64,000 bases of DNA, from contig NZ_SIXI01000006.1 of assembly GCF_004310865.1 (NCBI RefSeq), positions 62,001 to 126,000 on the forward strand. The letters are read 5' to 3'. The notes under the pieces were generated by a model, which searched no databases, was not told the DNA's origin, and saw only the letters and a list, made by a program, of their open reading frames with translations. Shown here piece after piece: positions 11,673-21,503 of the stretch (the first letter of the stretch is position 1; every line of letters begins with the position of its first letter). The position numbers were made by a program, and so were the translations under genes. The stretch is from Aquabacterium lacunae. Its GTDB lineage: Bacteria > Pseudomonadota > Gammaproteobacteria > Burkholderiales > Burkholderiaceae_C.

Positions 11673-11967
11673 GTGTGCGACCCTTTTGCAGGTGATTCGG
11701 CGACTGCACCCGCCGTCCGGGTCAGGAAGGGCAGGTCAACCGGTTGTTCCGTGGGGTCTTGTGGGTGGGGACTTGACTTCCACCGTCAAACGACCGTTCG
11801 AAACAGGTGTCTGAATTCTAGAGGGTTCGTGACTTATTTCATGGTCTTTCGGTCAGAGTGCGCACACTTCTCGATGTGAATATGTAACGGGCTGTTGCAA
11901 TCTGGGTAGCGGTGGCTATCGTTTGGCCGTTGGTGAATCGGTCTGGCGGGCCACCTACAATCGCCGG
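11673..11967. other. divergent regulatory region between rhlE and dnaX
   Basis: No convincing gene is present. For rhlE there is a TAGAAT at 11815-11820 on the minus strand, which would give a leader of over 130 bases. For dnaX the only good -10-like box is TACAAT at 11956-11961, directly before the start codon. Local composition is lower in GC than the flanking genes. Confidence 0.5.
11956..11961 (+). promoter_or_regulatory. candidate -10 box for a leaderless dnaX transcript
   Basis: TACAAT ends six bases before the ATG at 11968. At normal spacing transcription would begin at or next to the A of the start codon. No Shine-Dalgarno sequence is present, and no strong -35 is visible. Confidence 0.45.
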
Positions 11968-14142
11968 ATGACTTCCACGGTTCTCGCGCGAAAGTACCGC
12001 CCCCGCAGCTTCGACACCATGGTCGGCCAAGGCCACGTGGTGCAGGCTTTGGCCAACGCACTGACGCAGCAGCGTCTGCACCATGCCTACATGTTCACGG
12101 GCACGCGGGGGGTGGGCAAGACCACGGTTTCCCGGATCCTGGCCAAATCCCTCAATTGCGTGGGTGAGGACGGTCAGGGGGGCATCACGGCCCGCCCATG
12201 TGGGGTGTGCCAGCCCTGCCGGGACATTGACGCGGGGCGCTTTGTCGACTACGTCGAGCTCGATGCGGCGTCCAATCGCGGCGTCGAAGAGATCTCGCAG
12301 TTGCTGGACCAGGCGGTCTACAAGCCGGTGGTGGGGCGCTTCAAGGTCTACATGATCGACGAAGTGCACATGCTCTCGAACACGGCGTTCAACGCCATGC
12401 TCAAGACGCTGGAAGAGCCACCCGATTACCTGAAGTTCGTGCTGGCCACGACCGATCCGCAGAAGGTGCCGGTCACGGTGCTGTCGCGCTGCCTGCAGTT
12501 CAATCTGCGCCCCATGGCCATCCAGACCGTGCAGGAACACCTCTCGCAGGTTCTGGGACAGGAAAGGGTGGCCTTTGACGCCCCGGCGCTGAAATTGCTG
12601 GCTCGTGCTGCGCGCGGGTCGATGCGTGACGGTTTGTCGCTGACCGATCAGGCGATTGCATTTGGTGGCGGGCGTCTGGAAGAGGCTGTCGTGCGACAGA
12701 TGCTGGGCTCGGTTGACCGTCAGCACATCCACCGCATCCTCCAGGCGGTGGCTGCCCAGGATGGGGTGGAACTCGTGGCCGCAGTGGACCACCTCCGTGT
12801 GATGGGCTTGTCGGCCACGGGCACGCTGGACGAACTGGCCGCAGCCTTGCAGCAAATGGCCATGGTGCAGACCGTGCCCCAGCTGGCAGACCACGAGGAC
12901 GCAGCGCCCTGGCGCGAGCTGGCCGGGCAGATGGCGGCCGATGAGACCCAGCTGTTCTACAGCCTGGCGCTGCAGGGGCGGGCCGAGCTGGCCCTGGCCC
13001 CCGACGAGTACGCCGGGTTGCTGATGATCCTTTTGCGCTGGCTGGCCTTCAAGCCCGGCCAGGTGGCTGGGGCTGGATCTGCGCCGGGAGGCAGCCTCCC
13101 AAAAGCTGAGCGCCCGGTCGCCCCAGTGACGGCCGGGCGAGTCGGCGGGGCTGAGGCCCATCCTGCGTCAAGCCCCAAGCCGGTGGTGCCATCGGTGGCT
13201 TCGCCGTTGCCTCAATCCGTTGTGGCACCGGCGCCGGCCGTGGCCCAGCCTGCGCCCGCCGCGAGCTCCGAGAATCGGCCCGAACCCGTGCAGCGCCCGG
13301 AGGTTCGATCAGACACGCGTTCAGACATGCGTTCAGACGCGCAGCCGAGGGCATCTGCAGAAGGCGCAGCGACGGTTCGTGCGCTTGCGTCTGCCCCGGC
13401 GGCAGCCTCGCCGGCAACGTCAGCCCCTGCAGCGCCGCCGTCATTGGCGCATCAGGCGGGACATCCGTCGGCACCGCATGCCAGCGCGGCGACGGCCCCG
13501 GCCCCCTGGGACGACGAGCCCGCTGCCGAACCGGCGCAAAGTGCAGAGCCCGAGCCCGATCTGGGTCCCGAACCACCCGCCTGGGACGACGACGAGCCAC
13601 CGTCCATGGCTGAGCAGGAGGCGGCCCTCGGCGATTTCGACGAGCCCGGTGGGCAGCCCTTGGACCCATGGGACGACATGCCCTTGCGCGACCGCGAGCC
13701 TGATGCACCTGCAAGCACGCCCGTGCCCGTGGTGAATCGCACGCCGCTGGGAGACCGCTGGGAGGCGGTGGTCAAGGAGCTGATCGAGCGCGGTCTGGTC
13801 ACGGCCCTCGTGCGCGAGTTGTGCATGCAGGCTGAATGCATCGACGTGCAGGATCGCGACGGCGCCTCCCAATGGCGCCTGCGGGTGGAGCGAGAAAACC
13901 TGCGGAGCGATAACCAGCGTGACCGCCTGGTGGCAGCGCTGACCCGGTTGCTCGGCGGCGAGGTGTCTGTGTGGCTGGAAGCGGGCGTGGGCCAGGACAC
14001 ACCCGCTTTGCGTGACCAGGCCGATCGCGCTTCTCGCCAAGCCGCCGCCGAGGTCCTGATCCGTCAGGACCCGATGGTGGACGGCTTGCTTCGTCATTTC
14101 ACTGGCGCGCGCATCGTGCCAGGCTCCATCACCCCGATCTGA
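11968..14142 (+). CDS. dnaX: DNA polymerase III subunit tau/gamma
   Basis: The clamp-loader ATPase of the replisome, 724 aa. The N-terminus [21 protein letters not shown] is typical. Walker A is GTRGVGKTT, the zinc module has CGVCQPC, and IDEVHMLS and TLEEPP follow. The middle (about residues 375-590) is a low-complexity Ala/Pro linker with three WDD motifs at W514, W539 and W568. The C-terminal domain would bind the polymerase alpha subunit. I saw no A-rich slippery site for a programmed frameshift. The start matches family length and lies six bases after a TACAAT box. ybaB and recR follow. Confidence 0.96.
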   Translation: MTSTVLARKYRPRSFDTMVGQGHVVQALANALTQQRLHHAYMFTGTRGVGKTTVSRILAKSLNCVGEDGQGGITARPCGVCQPCRDIDAGRFVDYVELDAASNRGVEEISQLLDQAVYKPVVGRFKVYMIDEVHMLSNTAFNAMLKTLEEPPDYLKFVLATTDPQKVPVTVLSRCLQFNLRPMAIQTVQEHLSQVLGQERVAFDAPALKLLARAARGSMRDGLSLTDQAIAFGGGRLEEAVVRQMLGSVDRQHIHRILQAVAAQDGVELVAAVDHLRVMGLSATGTLDELAAALQQMAMVQTVPQLADHEDAAPWRELAGQMAADETQLFYSLALQGRAELALAPDEYAGLLMILLRWLAFKPGQVAGAGSAPGGSLPKAERPVAPVTAGRVGGAEAHPASSPKPVVPSVASPLPQSVVAPAPAVAQPAPAASSENRPEPVQRPEVRSDTRSDMRSDAQPRASAEGAATVRALASAPAAASPATSAPAAPPSLAHQAGHPSAPHASAATAPAPWDDEPAAEPAQSAEPEPDLGPEPPAWDDDEPPSMAEQEAALGDFDEPGGQPLDPWDDMPLRDREPDAPASTPVPVVNRTPLGDRWEAVVKELIERGLVTALVRELCMQAECIDVQDRDGASQWRLRVERENLRSDNQRDRLVAALTRLLGGEVSVWLEAGVGQDTPALRDQADRASRQAAAEVLIRQDPMVDGLLRHFTGARIVPGSITPI

Positions 14143-14221
14143 ACACCTTGCTGCGCCGGTGCAGTCCGGCGGTGGCTCGGTTTTGGCAGGACAATCACAG
14201 CTTCGTAGGAAAGGATTCCCA

Positions 14222-14548
14222 ATGCTCAAAGGACAACTCGCCGGCCTCATGAAGCAGGCTCAGGCCATGCAGGACAACCTCAAGCGCGCTCAGGACGAAC
14301 TGGGCAATGTCGAGGTCGAAGGCCAGTCGGGCTCGGGCCTGGTCAAGGTCGTCATGACCTGCAAGCACGAGGTGCGCCGCGTGACCATCGACCCCTCGCT
14401 GCTGGCCGATGACAAGGACATGCTGGAGGACCTGGTGGCTGCGGCCTTCAATGACGCGGCCCGTCGCGCCGAGATGGTGTCGAACGAGAAGATGTCCAAG
14501 CTGACCGCGGGCATGCCCATGCCCGCTGGCATGAAGTTCCCGTTCTGA
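14222..14548 (+). CDS. YbaB/EbfC family nucleoid-associated protein
   Basis: A 108-aa DNA-binding protein of the YbaB/EbfC family, almost always found between dnaX and recR. The sequence [20 protein letters not shown] opens a helical arm. The core contains [32 protein letters not shown] before the ATG at 14222 is a good ribosome binding site. Homologues bind DNA with little sequence preference and are thought to assist recombinational repair with RecR. Confidence 0.93.
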   Translation: MLKGQLAGLMKQAQAMQDNLKRAQDELGNVEVEGQSGSGLVKVVMTCKHEVRRVTIDPSLLADDKDMLEDLVAAAFNDAARRAEMVSNEKMSKLTAGMPMPAGMKFPF

Positions 14549-14567
14549 CGCGCTGGAGCTGCAGGCC

Positions 14568-15161
14568 GTGACAGTGATCGATCCGGTCGTTCAGGCGCTG
14601 ATCGACGCACTGCGTGGGCTGCCCGGCGTGGGGCCGAAATCTGCCCAGCGCATGGCCTACCACCTGCTGCAGCACGACCGCGGGGCTGCGGTGCGCCTGT
14701 CGCAATCGCTGCTTCAGGCGGTCGACGAGATCGGTCACTGCGAGCGCTGCCACACCTTCAGTCGCGACCGGGTGTGTGCCACCTGCCTGGATCCTGCCCG
14801 TGATCCACGCCTGCTGTGCGTGGTTGAAACGCCGGCCGATCAGGGCGCGCTGGAGCGTTCAGGCAGCTTCCGGGGGCTCTACTTTGTGCTGGCGGGGGCG
14901 GTCAGCCCGCTCGATGGCATCGGCGTGCGAGACATCGGGGTCGGGCCCTTGCTGACGCGGGCCTCTGACGGTGTGGTCGAGGAAGTGGTGCTGGCCACCA
15001 ATTTCACGGCCGATGGCGAGGTCACGGCCCACATCCTGACCGAGCAACTGCGCCAGCGTGGCCTGAAGGTCACGCGCCTGGCCCGTGGTGTGCCGGTGGG
15101 CAGCGAGCTGGAGTACGTGGACCTGGGTACCATTGCCCACGCCCTGATGGACCGCCGCTGA
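14568..15161 (+). CDS. recR: recombination mediator RecR
   Basis: A 197-aa protein that works with RecF and RecO to load RecA at gaps. An N-terminal helix-hairpin-helix ([20 protein letters not shown]) is followed by a zinc finger ([16 protein letters not shown]) and a Toprim domain ([14 protein letters not shown]). A GTG start at 14568 gives the family N-terminus. It ends the dnaX-ybaB-recR unit and converges on mltD. Confidence 0.96.
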   Translation: MTVIDPVVQALIDALRGLPGVGPKSAQRMAYHLLQHDRGAAVRLSQSLLQAVDEIGHCERCHTFSRDRVCATCLDPARDPRLLCVVETPADQGALERSGSFRGLYFVLAGAVSPLDGIGVRDIGVGPLLTRASDGVVEEVVLATNFTADGEVTAHILTEQLRQRGLKVTRLARGVPVGSELEYVDLGTIAHALMDRR

Positions 15162-15205
15162 CGCAGCGGGCCGCCGCCTCGCTGCCTTGAAGAACTTTCG
15201 CTGGC

Positions 15206-17023
15206 TCAGCGAGCTGCCACGCGCACTTTGGTGTTGCCCTTGGAACGAGTGGCTGCGGCCGAGGCCTTGCCACGCACTGCGCCGGCCTTGGCCTCCTTGC
15301 GTTCGGCTTTGCCTTTGGCCTGTCTGGCCTGTTTGGGCGATTTGATGCGGTCGGACTTGGCCAGCACCTTGCCACCCTTGCCCGCCGGCACGAACACCAC
15401 GATGCTCTGGCCGCGCGTGAAGCGCGCCGATGCGCTCACCTTGTTCCACTGCGCCACCTGGGCCACGGGCACCTTGTAGCGACGCGCGATCGATGCCACG
15501 GTGTCACGTTTGCCCGCCTTGAGCGCCAGGCGTTTCATGGGGGGCAGGTCGGGCGCCAGGGCCATCATGGCGTTGTCGGCCACGTGCTCAGACACGTCTT
15601 CGCTGCGGTGCTGGGAGCGAGGCACCAGCAGGGTCGAACCGGCCTTCACCAACATCTTGGGCGGGATCTTGTTCACGTCACGCAAGGAGGCTTCGGCCAT
15701 GCCGGTCAGGCGTGCGGCTTCGTTCGGGCGCATGGTGCGTGGCACCACCCAGGCGGTCCAGCTGGCCAGAGCGGCCTTGTTGCGGGCCAGGTTCTGAACG
15801 AACTTTTCTGCGTTGGTGTAGGGCAGCAGGATCTGGGGCGTGCCGGCCGCCAGGATCACGGGCTTGTTCATCGACGGGTTGAGCGCCTGGAAATCAGCCA
15901 CGGACATCTCGGCCAGGCGTGCGGCCACGGTCAGGTCCATGTCGCGCTTGAGCGGCATGCTGACGAAATAGGGGTGGTTTTCGATGGTGGGGAGCGTGAG
16001 ACCGAAGGCGTCTGGGCGGGCCACGATGTTGCGCACGGCGTGCAGTTTGGGCACGTAGTGGCGCGTTTCAGCCGGCATGTTCAGGCTGAGGTAGTCGGTC
16101 GGCAGACCGGCCTTGCTGTTGCGGGCCATGGCGCGCTGCACATTGCCTTCGCCCCAGTTGTAAGCCGCGAGCACCAGGTGCCAGTCGCCGAACATGCGGT
16201 GCAGACGTTGCAGGTGGTCCAGCGCGGCTTTGGTCGAGGCCAGCACGTCCCGACGGTCGTCGCGGAACAGGTTCTGAGTGAGCGCGTAGTCCTTGCCGGT
16301 GGCCGGCATGAACTGCCAGATGCCAGAGGCGCGAGCCGATGACAAGGCCTGCGGGTTGAAGGCGCTTTCGATGAAGGGCAGCAGTGCCAGTTCGCTGGGC
16401 AGTTGACGACGCTCGACTTCTTCGACCACATGGTAGAGGTAGCGGTTGGCACGCTCGGCCATGCGCTGAACGTAATCGGGCCGTGCGGCGTACCAGCGCT
16501 GGTGTTCAGCCACCAGTTCGGAGTCCAGTTCGGGCAGGGCAAAGCCCTTGCGCACGCGCCCCCACAGGTCTTTGGTGGCGTTCTTGTCGTACAGGTTGAG
16601 CGTGGTGTCCGGGCGCAGAGGGTCGGTTGGCATGCCGGCCGCGTTGCGATTCTGCTCTTCGATGGTTTCCAGCTCGAGCGGTGGCAGCGGGCTCACCCCT
16701 TGGGCCACCGGGGCGGCGTCGAGGGTGTCAAGCGCAGGGCGTGTGACGCGCACCACCGGCTGTCCAGCGCCCGTGGGTTGCTGTTCAATCAATGCAGCTG
16801 TCGAGATCGGTGCGGTGGCCGGCCGGGCGGGTTGCGCATCGGTGGGCCGCGGCGAGGTGGTCTGCGCAAAAGGCTCCAGGCCCAGGCGAGATGACGCCTG
16901 CTGCAGCGTGCCGCATCCCGTCAGGCCGCCCAGGGTCAGCGCACACAGCAAGGCGAGGCGAGGCAGCCGCTGGCCGGCAGGAGCATCAGGGACATGGCGC
17001 GGGTGCTCGGGTGTGAAGTTCAT
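15206..17023 (-). CDS. mltD: membrane-bound lytic murein transglycosylase D (lipoprotein, LysM)
   Basis: Cleaves the glycan strands of peptidoglycan in the periplasm. It has 605 aa. The start at 17023 (MNFTPEHP) gives a lipoprotein signal with hydrophobic LALLCALTLGG and lipobox LTGC. The SLT domain holds the catalytic Glu in LLPFIESAFNPQ and the block ASGIWQFMPATG. A LysM repeat follows near residues 510-560 (DTVASIARRYKVPVAQVAQWNKV), and the protein ends in a Lys/Arg/Ala-rich tail. The start overlaps the gloB stop (ATGA), so the two genes are translationally coupled. Confidence 0.93.
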   Translation of the reverse strand: MNFTPEHPRHVPDAPAGQRLPRLALLCALTLGGLTGCGTLQQASSRLGLEPFAQTTSPRPTDAQPARPATAPISTAALIEQQPTGAGQPVVRVTRPALDTLDAAPVAQGVSPLPPLELETIEEQNRNAAGMPTDPLRPDTTLNLYDKNATKDLWGRVRKGFALPELDSELVAEHQRWYAARPDYVQRMAERANRYLYHVVEEVERRQLPSELALLPFIESAFNPQALSSARASGIWQFMPATGKDYALTQNLFRDDRRDVLASTKAALDHLQRLHRMFGDWHLVLAAYNWGEGNVQRAMARNSKAGLPTDYLSLNMPAETRHYVPKLHAVRNIVARPDAFGLTLPTIENHPYFVSMPLKRDMDLTVAARLAEMSVADFQALNPSMNKPVILAAGTPQILLPYTNAEKFVQNLARNKAALASWTAWVVPRTMRPNEAARLTGMAEASLRDVNKIPPKMLVKAGSTLLVPRSQHRSEDVSEHVADNAMMALAPDLPPMKRLALKAGKRDTVASIARRYKVPVAQVAQWNKVSASARFTRGQSIVVFVPAGKGGKVLAKSDRIKSPKQARQAKGKAERKEAKAGAVRGKASAAATRSKGNTKVRVAAR

Positions 17024-17805
17024 GCTTTGAATTCGTTTTTCCAGAGGCGCAGCGCGGTGAATACCGACAACGGCGCGTCGTCCGGGGCACCGCGGTGCCT
17101 GGCCTGCTGCACCACCATGGGCTGGTCGGTGCGCAGGAAGGGGTTGAAGTGCAGTTCCTCGCTCAGTACGGCAGGCAAGGTCGGGTGGCCGGCTGCACGC
17201 AAGGCCATCGCCCTCTGGCGAGCGGCCTCCAAGGCAGCGTTCTCTGGCTCGACCGCCGCGGCGAAGGCCAGGTTGGCCAGGGTGTATTCGTGGGTGCAGC
17301 ACAGCAGGGTGTCGCCAGGCAGCCCTGCCAGCCGCTGAAGCGACCTGTGCAGCTCGGCCATGGTGCCGTCGAACACGCGACCACACCCGCCAGAAAACAG
17401 GGTGTCACCGCACCACAGCAGCCGGCGCGGGCCCAGGGCGTCCAGCGGCGCCTCTGTGAGGTAGCTCAGGTGGTTGGTGGTGTGACCCGGGGTGTGCCAC
17501 ACCCGCAGGTTCAGACCTCGCCAGTGCAGCGTGTCACCCTCGGACACCGGGTGGGTGATGATGGCCGCACCGCATTCGGCAGGCCCGTGCACCGGCCCAT
17601 TCAGGTGCGCCTGCAACGCGGGCAGCCCGCCCACGTGGTCCATGTGCTGATGGGTCACTAGAATGGCCGTCAGCGCCAGACCATGTGACTGCAGGTATGC
17701 GATCACCGGGGTGGCGTCACCCGGATCGACCACCAGGGCTTGCTGCCCATCGTGGATCATCCAGATGTAGTTGTCGGTGAAGGCGGGTAGGGCAACGAGT
17801 TTCAT
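17020..17805 (-). CDS. gloB: hydroxyacylglutathione hydrolase (glyoxalase II)
   Basis: Hydrolyses S-lactoylglutathione to lactate and glutathione in methylglyoxal detoxification. A 261-aa metallo-beta-lactamase-fold enzyme with the binuclear metal motif THQHMDHVGG, HTPGHT, the bridging Asp in CGDTLF, and CTHEYTLANL. The family start [15 protein letters not shown] fixes ATG at 17805. That codon overlaps the start codon of the divergent methyltransferase gene. A TATAAT box lies 17-22 bases upstream, inside that gene. Confidence 0.96.
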   Translation of the reverse strand: MKLVALPAFTDNYIWMIHDGQQALVVDPGDATPVIAYLQSHGLALTAILVTHQHMDHVGGLPALQAHLNGPVHGPAECGAAIITHPVSEGDTLHWRGLNLRVWHTPGHTTNHLSYLTEAPLDALGPRRLLWCGDTLFSGGCGRVFDGTMAELHRSLQRLAGLPGDTLLCCTHEYTLANLAFAAAVEPENAALEAARQRAMALRAAGHPTLPAVLSEELHFNPFLRTDQPMVVQQARHRGAPDDAPLSVFTALRLWKNEFKA

Positions 17806-18640
17806 GACGCAGGTCGATCCGATTATAGAGTTGCACCCCTGGCTGGCTTTGCCGGCCGGCCGCGCATTGCTGGCCTGGGAGCAGGCCCAGATCGATGAGC
17901 GTGTGGCCGACATCTTCGGCTTTCACGCCCTGCAATTGGGCATGCCCGAGTTGCACGCGCTGCGCGCGAACCGCATGCAGCATCGCTGGCTGGCGGTGGA
18001 CACGGCTTACCAGGGCTGGCAGCCATCGGCCGGGCCGGTTTCGCCCGAAGGCCATGCTTTTTCGGCGCCCACGCTGTGGTGCGATTTCGAGCAGCTGCCC
18101 TTTCCCAACCAGAGCTTGGACCTCGTGGTAATGCCCCATGCGCTGGAGCTGGCCCGCGACCCGCACCACACCCTGCGCGAAGTGGCCCGGGTGCTGATGC
18201 CTGAAGGCCGTGTGGTGATTGCCGGTTTCAACCCGGCCAGCCTGTGGGGGCTGTGGCAGCGTGCCGGCCAGTGGGGTGTGAGCCGGGCTTCCGTGTTGCC
18301 GCAAGGCGAGTTCATGGCCTATTGGCGCTTGCGCGACTGGCTGCGCCTGCTGGACCTGGAGGTCGACAACGGCACCTTTGGCATGTACCGCCCCATGCTG
18401 CGCAATGAACGCATGTGGGAGCGGCTGGACTGGATGGAGCCTGCCGGTGAGCGCTGGTGGCCGGTGCTGGGGGCCGTCTACCTGGTGGTGGCGGTCAAGC
18501 GGGCCAGGGGCATGCGCCTGGTCGGCCGGGTGAAAAAAGCCGTCCGTGCGCCTGCTGCGGCGCCCGCGGTGGTCGCGAACCGGCATACTTCGGCCCCCCG
18601 GCTGCACTGGCCGGACGACGCAACAGGAAATCAACGATGA
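17804..18640 (+). CDS. class I SAM-dependent methyltransferase
   Basis: A 278-aa protein with a degenerate Rossmann-type methyltransferase core: [47 protein letters not shown] is the expected motif II/III region, given here only as family reading. Genes of this type sit between gloB and rnhA in many proteobacteria; the substrate is not known to me. The ATG at 17804 overlaps the gloB start codon by two bases. Homologues begin shortly before [15 protein letters not shown], so the true start cannot be much further downstream. Its stop overlaps rnhA (ATGA). Confidence 0.8.
   Translation: MTQVDPIIELHPWLALPAGRALLAWEQAQIDERVADIFGFHALQLGMPELHALRANRMQHRWLAVDTAYQGWQPSAGPVSPEGHAFSAPTLWCDFEQLPFPNQSLDLVVMPHALELARDPHHTLREVARVLMPEGRVVIAGFNPASLWGLWQRAGQWGVSRASVLPQGEFMAYWRLRDWLRLLDLEVDNGTFGMYRPMLRNERMWERLDWMEPAGERWWPVLGAVYLVVAVKRARGMRLVGRVKKAVRAPAAAPAVVANRHTSAPRLHWPDDATGNQR
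17822..17827 (-). promoter_or_regulatory. candidate -10 box for gloB-mltD
   Basis: A perfect TATAAT on the minus strand inside codons 7-8 of the divergent methyltransferase gene. It would give a leader of about ten bases. The -35 is poor. Confidence 0.5.
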
Positions 18641-19083
18641 GCGAAGCGAACGCGCCGAAGGTGGTGGTTTACACAGACGGCGCCTGCAAGGGCAACCCGG
18701 GCCCCGGGGGCTGGGGGGTGTGGATGGTCAGCGGCAGTCACGAGAAGGAAATGTGGGGTGGCGAGCGTTCGACCACCAACAACCGCATGGAACTGACGGC
18801 CGTGATCGAGGCGCTCAACGTGCTCAAGCGGCCTTGTGAGGTGGTGCTCTACACCGACAGCGAATACGTGCGCAAGGGCATCACCGAATGGATCGGCGGC
18901 TGGAAGCGCCGTGGCTGGAAAACGGCCGACAACAAGCCCGTGAAGAACGCCGACCTGTGGCAGACGCTGGAGCAGGCCGCCAGCCGGCACCGTGTCGACT
19001 GGCGCTGGGTGAAGGGCCATGCAGGTGACCCAGGCAACGAGCGGGCCGATGGCCTGGCCAACCGGGGCGCTGCCCAGCAGTGA
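18637..19083 (+). CDS. rnhA: ribonuclease HI
   Basis: Cuts the RNA strand of RNA-DNA hybrids. It has 148 aa. The catalytic carboxylates are visible in [39 protein letters not shown] and [10 protein letters not shown], with the accessory His in [13 protein letters not shown] 18637 overlaps the methyltransferase stop. The methyltransferase-rnhA order is widely conserved. Confidence 0.98.
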   Translation: MSEANAPKVVVYTDGACKGNPGPGGWGVWMVSGSHEKEMWGGERSTTNNRMELTAVIEALNVLKRPCEVVLYTDSEYVRKGITEWIGGWKRRGWKTADNKPVKNADLWQTLEQAASRHRVDWRWVKGHAGDPGNERADGLANRGAAQQ

Positions 19084-19099
19084 GCACGTGGATGCGTCT

Positions 19100-19117
19100 G
19101 GCACCCGCTCGGGTGCC
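19100..19117. terminator. hairpin between convergent rnhA and the GNAT gene
   Basis: GGCACCC (19100-19106) pairs with GGGTGCC (19111-19117) across GCTC. There is no T-run on either side, so it may only protect transcript ends or act with Rho. Confidence 0.4.
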
Positions 19118-19122
19118 GGGGC

Positions 19123-19674
19123 TCAGAGCACCAGTGCCATGGTCAGGCGATCGATGTAGCGGGCGCGCCCTTGGCCGTCGACCAGTTTGGCCGCGCGAGG
19201 CACGGTGCCGCAGGCCTTGAAACCGGCCTTTTCGTACAGGCGAATGGCCGATGCATTGTCGGCACTGACCCGCAGGGTGATCAGTTCAAGGCCGTTGGCT
19301 TTGCGCGCCTCAGCGAGGCACTCCAGCATCAGCGCCAGCCCGATGCCACGTCCCGCGTTGTGGGGGCGCACGAGCATGCTGTTGAGCTCGGCACTGTGGC
19401 GCAGTTTGGGCAGGAACTGGCGCTCCAGTCCGATCATGCCGACCATGTGCTGGCCGGTCCACGCGCCCATCAAGAAGGTGCCACCTTTGGCCTCGCTCAG
19501 GCCCAGGCGGCCGACATAACTTTCCGGCGGGCGGGCGGCTTCGTTGTCCAGGTCGGCGTCAAACGCCTCGGGGTGAAGGCGCAGCCCTTCGTCTCGCAGT
19601 GCCTTGAAGGCCACCAGATCGGCAGGTCCCAGGCGAGCGATGCGCAGCGTGCCGGTGTCATTGGCCGTGCTCAT
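19123..19674 (-). CDS. GNAT family N-acetyltransferase
   Basis: A 183-aa protein of the GNAT fold. The acetyl-CoA loop is in MLVRPHNAGRGIGLALM, and the C-terminal motif is LRVSADNASAIRLYEKAGFKACG. The substrate is unknown. The start codon overlaps the mobA stop, so it is coupled to the moaA-mobA pair; a link to molybdenum cofactor is suggested only by position. Confidence 0.85.
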   Translation of the reverse strand: MSTANDTGTLRIARLGPADLVAFKALRDEGLRLHPEAFDADLDNEAARPPESYVGRLGLSEAKGGTFLMGAWTGQHMVGMIGLERQFLPKLRHSAELNSMLVRPHNAGRGIGLALMLECLAEARKANGLELITLRVSADNASAIRLYEKAGFKACGTVPRAAKLVDGQGRARYIDRLTMALVL

Positions 19675-20330
19675 CGCAGGTCTCCAAGGGTGTTGATGTT
19701 CTGGAAGGCTTCAGCATCGTCGAAGCATACGCCGATCCAGCGGCGAGCCGTGATCCACACCCGAACTCGGTGATTACCCGCATTCACAGATTCGGACAAT
19801 GCATCGGTTGTGTCAAGCCTGACCAGGGCGCAGGTCCAGTGGTGCCAGGTGTCGCCGCCTTGTCGGGTGATGGGGACGGCCACCTCGGCTTCGTGGGCGA
19901 TGGCCGCGTGCCACAGGCTGGCCACCAGGTGATCGGGCAGGTGCGGGTAGTCGCAAGGGGCGAACTGCACCCAGGGGGTGCTGGCCTGGCGCAGGCCACT
20001 GAGCATGCCCACCAGCGGCCCGAAATCTGCGGGCAGATCGGGTGCATCGGGCCGTGTCGGCCAGCCCAGCGCCGCGTAGGCCGCGGCATGCCGGTTGACG
20101 TTCAAGGTCAGGTTGGCCACCTGGGGGGCCAGCCGCTGCGCCGTGTGCCAGGCCATGGCATGGCCGTCGGCCATGGGCACCAGTCCTTTGTCGAGACCAC
20201 CCATGCGCCGCCCCTGTCCGCCTGACAGCAACCACCCCGACACCACCTCGCGGGCGCCCGCACGGGCCGCTTCGCTGGCGTGGGCCGGCACGTCGGATGC
20301 CACTGCGGGCAACACAGGCGCGTGAGTCAT
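19671..20330 (-). CDS. mobA: molybdenum cofactor guanylyltransferase
   Basis: Adds GMP to molybdopterin to make the guanine dinucleotide cofactor. It has 219 aa. The nucleotidyltransferase loop LSGGQGRRMGGLDKGLVP starts near residue 35, later than usual, so about 30 extra residues precede it. An internal GTG just before WLLSGGQG could be the true start, but the ATG at 20330 overlaps the moaA stop. FAPCDYPHLP corresponds to the metal-binding segment. Confidence 0.9.
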   Translation of the reverse strand: MTHAPVLPAVASDVPAHASEAARAGAREVVSGWLLSGGQGRRMGGLDKGLVPMADGHAMAWHTAQRLAPQVANLTLNVNRHAAAYAALGWPTRPDAPDLPADFGPLVGMLSGLRQASTPWVQFAPCDYPHLPDHLVASLWHAAIAHEAEVAVPITRQGGDTWHHWTCALVRLDTTDALSESVNAGNHRVRVWITARRWIGVCFDDAEAFQNINTLGDLR

Positions 20331-21466
20331 CCGCCGATGTAGCTCATTTCGACGCGTGACGCCACGGAGGGCGTGTTCGCATGGCGCAGTGCCGAATAGC
20401 GGTCGCTGCGTGCCCCCCAGAGGGCGGCCAGGCGGGCCAGGATGTCGGCGTCGGGTGTGGCGTCGCGCAGCAGGCTGCGCAGGTCGTGCCCCTGGCTGGC
20501 AAACAGGCAGGTGTAGAGCTTGCCGTCGGTCGACAGGCGCAGGCGGCTGCAGTCTCCGCAGAATGCCTGCGTGACGCTGGACACAAAACCCACGGTGCCC
20601 GAGCCGTCAGACAGGGCCACCCGGCGTGCGGTGTCTTCCGGGCGCTCGGCGGGCAGTTCGCGCAGGGGGTGGTGCCGAGCGATGAGGTCTTGCACCGCCT
20701 GGCTGGGCAGCACCTTGTCCAGGTTCCAGCCATTGGTGTGTCCCACATCCATGAACTCGATGAAGCGCAACTCGATGCCTGTGCCCCGGAAGTGCTCGAC
20801 CATCGGCAGGATCTGGTCGTCGTTCAGGCCCTTTTGCACCACCATGTTCACCTTGACCGGCGCCAACCCGACCGCCTGTGCGGTGGCGATGCCCTCCAGC
20901 ACGCGCTCGACGGCAATGTCGCTGTCGCTCATGGCCCTGAAGGTGGCGGGGGCGAGCGCGTCAAGGCTCACTGTCACGCGTTGCAGGCCGGCGTCGTGCA
21001 GGGCCTGGGCGTGCGGTGCCAGCAGGGCCCCATTGGTGGTCATGGCCAGTTCCGGGCGTTCGTCATCGGGCGTGCGCAGAGCCGCCAACTGGCGGATGAG
21101 CTCGGGGAGGTCGCGGCGCATGAGCGGCTCGCCACCCGTGATCCGCAGCTTGGTCACGCCCAGGGACACGAACAGCCGCGCCGTTCGGGTGATCTCTTCG
21201 AAACTGAGCAGGTCAGGCTGGGGCAGGAAGCGGTGACCAGGGCCGTACACCGCCCGGGGCATGCAATAGCCACAACGGAAATTGCACCGGTCGGTGACCG
21301 AGATGCGCAGGTCTGTCAGTGGGCGACCGAGCCGATCCCGCAGGGCCTGTGTCGCGTGCGCGGGGTTGTGCACTTGGCCGTGCGCCAATCCTTGCGGACG
21401 AAGCAAAGGCGCAGTGGGCAGTGGGGCCGAGGTGGGACGGATCGGGATGATGCGGTCTTCGCGCAT
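20327..21466 (-). CDS. moaA: GTP 3',8-cyclase MoaA
   Basis: A radical SAM enzyme for the first step of molybdenum cofactor synthesis. It has 379 aa. The N-terminal cluster motif is CNFRCGYC within RISVTDRCNFRCGYCMP. The C-terminal cluster ligands lie in FCGDCSRLRLSTDGKLYTCLF. The chain ends in Gly-Gly, which is needed for activity in the family. The start MREDRII (21466) is 37 bases after the NlpC/P60 gene. mobA is coupled downstream. Confidence 0.95.
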   Translation of the reverse strand: MREDRIIPIRPTSAPLPTAPLLRPQGLAHGQVHNPAHATQALRDRLGRPLTDLRISVTDRCNFRCGYCMPRAVYGPGHRFLPQPDLLSFEEITRTARLFVSLGVTKLRITGGEPLMRRDLPELIRQLAALRTPDDERPELAMTTNGALLAPHAQALHDAGLQRVTVSLDALAPATFRAMSDSDIAVERVLEGIATAQAVGLAPVKVNMVVQKGLNDDQILPMVEHFRGTGIELRFIEFMDVGHTNGWNLDKVLPSQAVQDLIARHHPLRELPAERPEDTARRVALSDGSGTVGFVSSVTQAFCGDCSRLRLSTDGKLYTCLFASQGHDLRSLLRDATPDADILARLAALWGARSDRYSALRHANTPSVASRVEMSYIGG

Positions 21467-21503
21467 GCCGGCATTGTGCCTGCATTGCCGACCAGCCGAG
21501 GGT

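Noticed and set aside
11968..14142. A programmed -1 frameshift in dnaX to make gamma
   Set aside because: No A-rich slippery heptamer was seen; gamma, if made, would need another mechanism.
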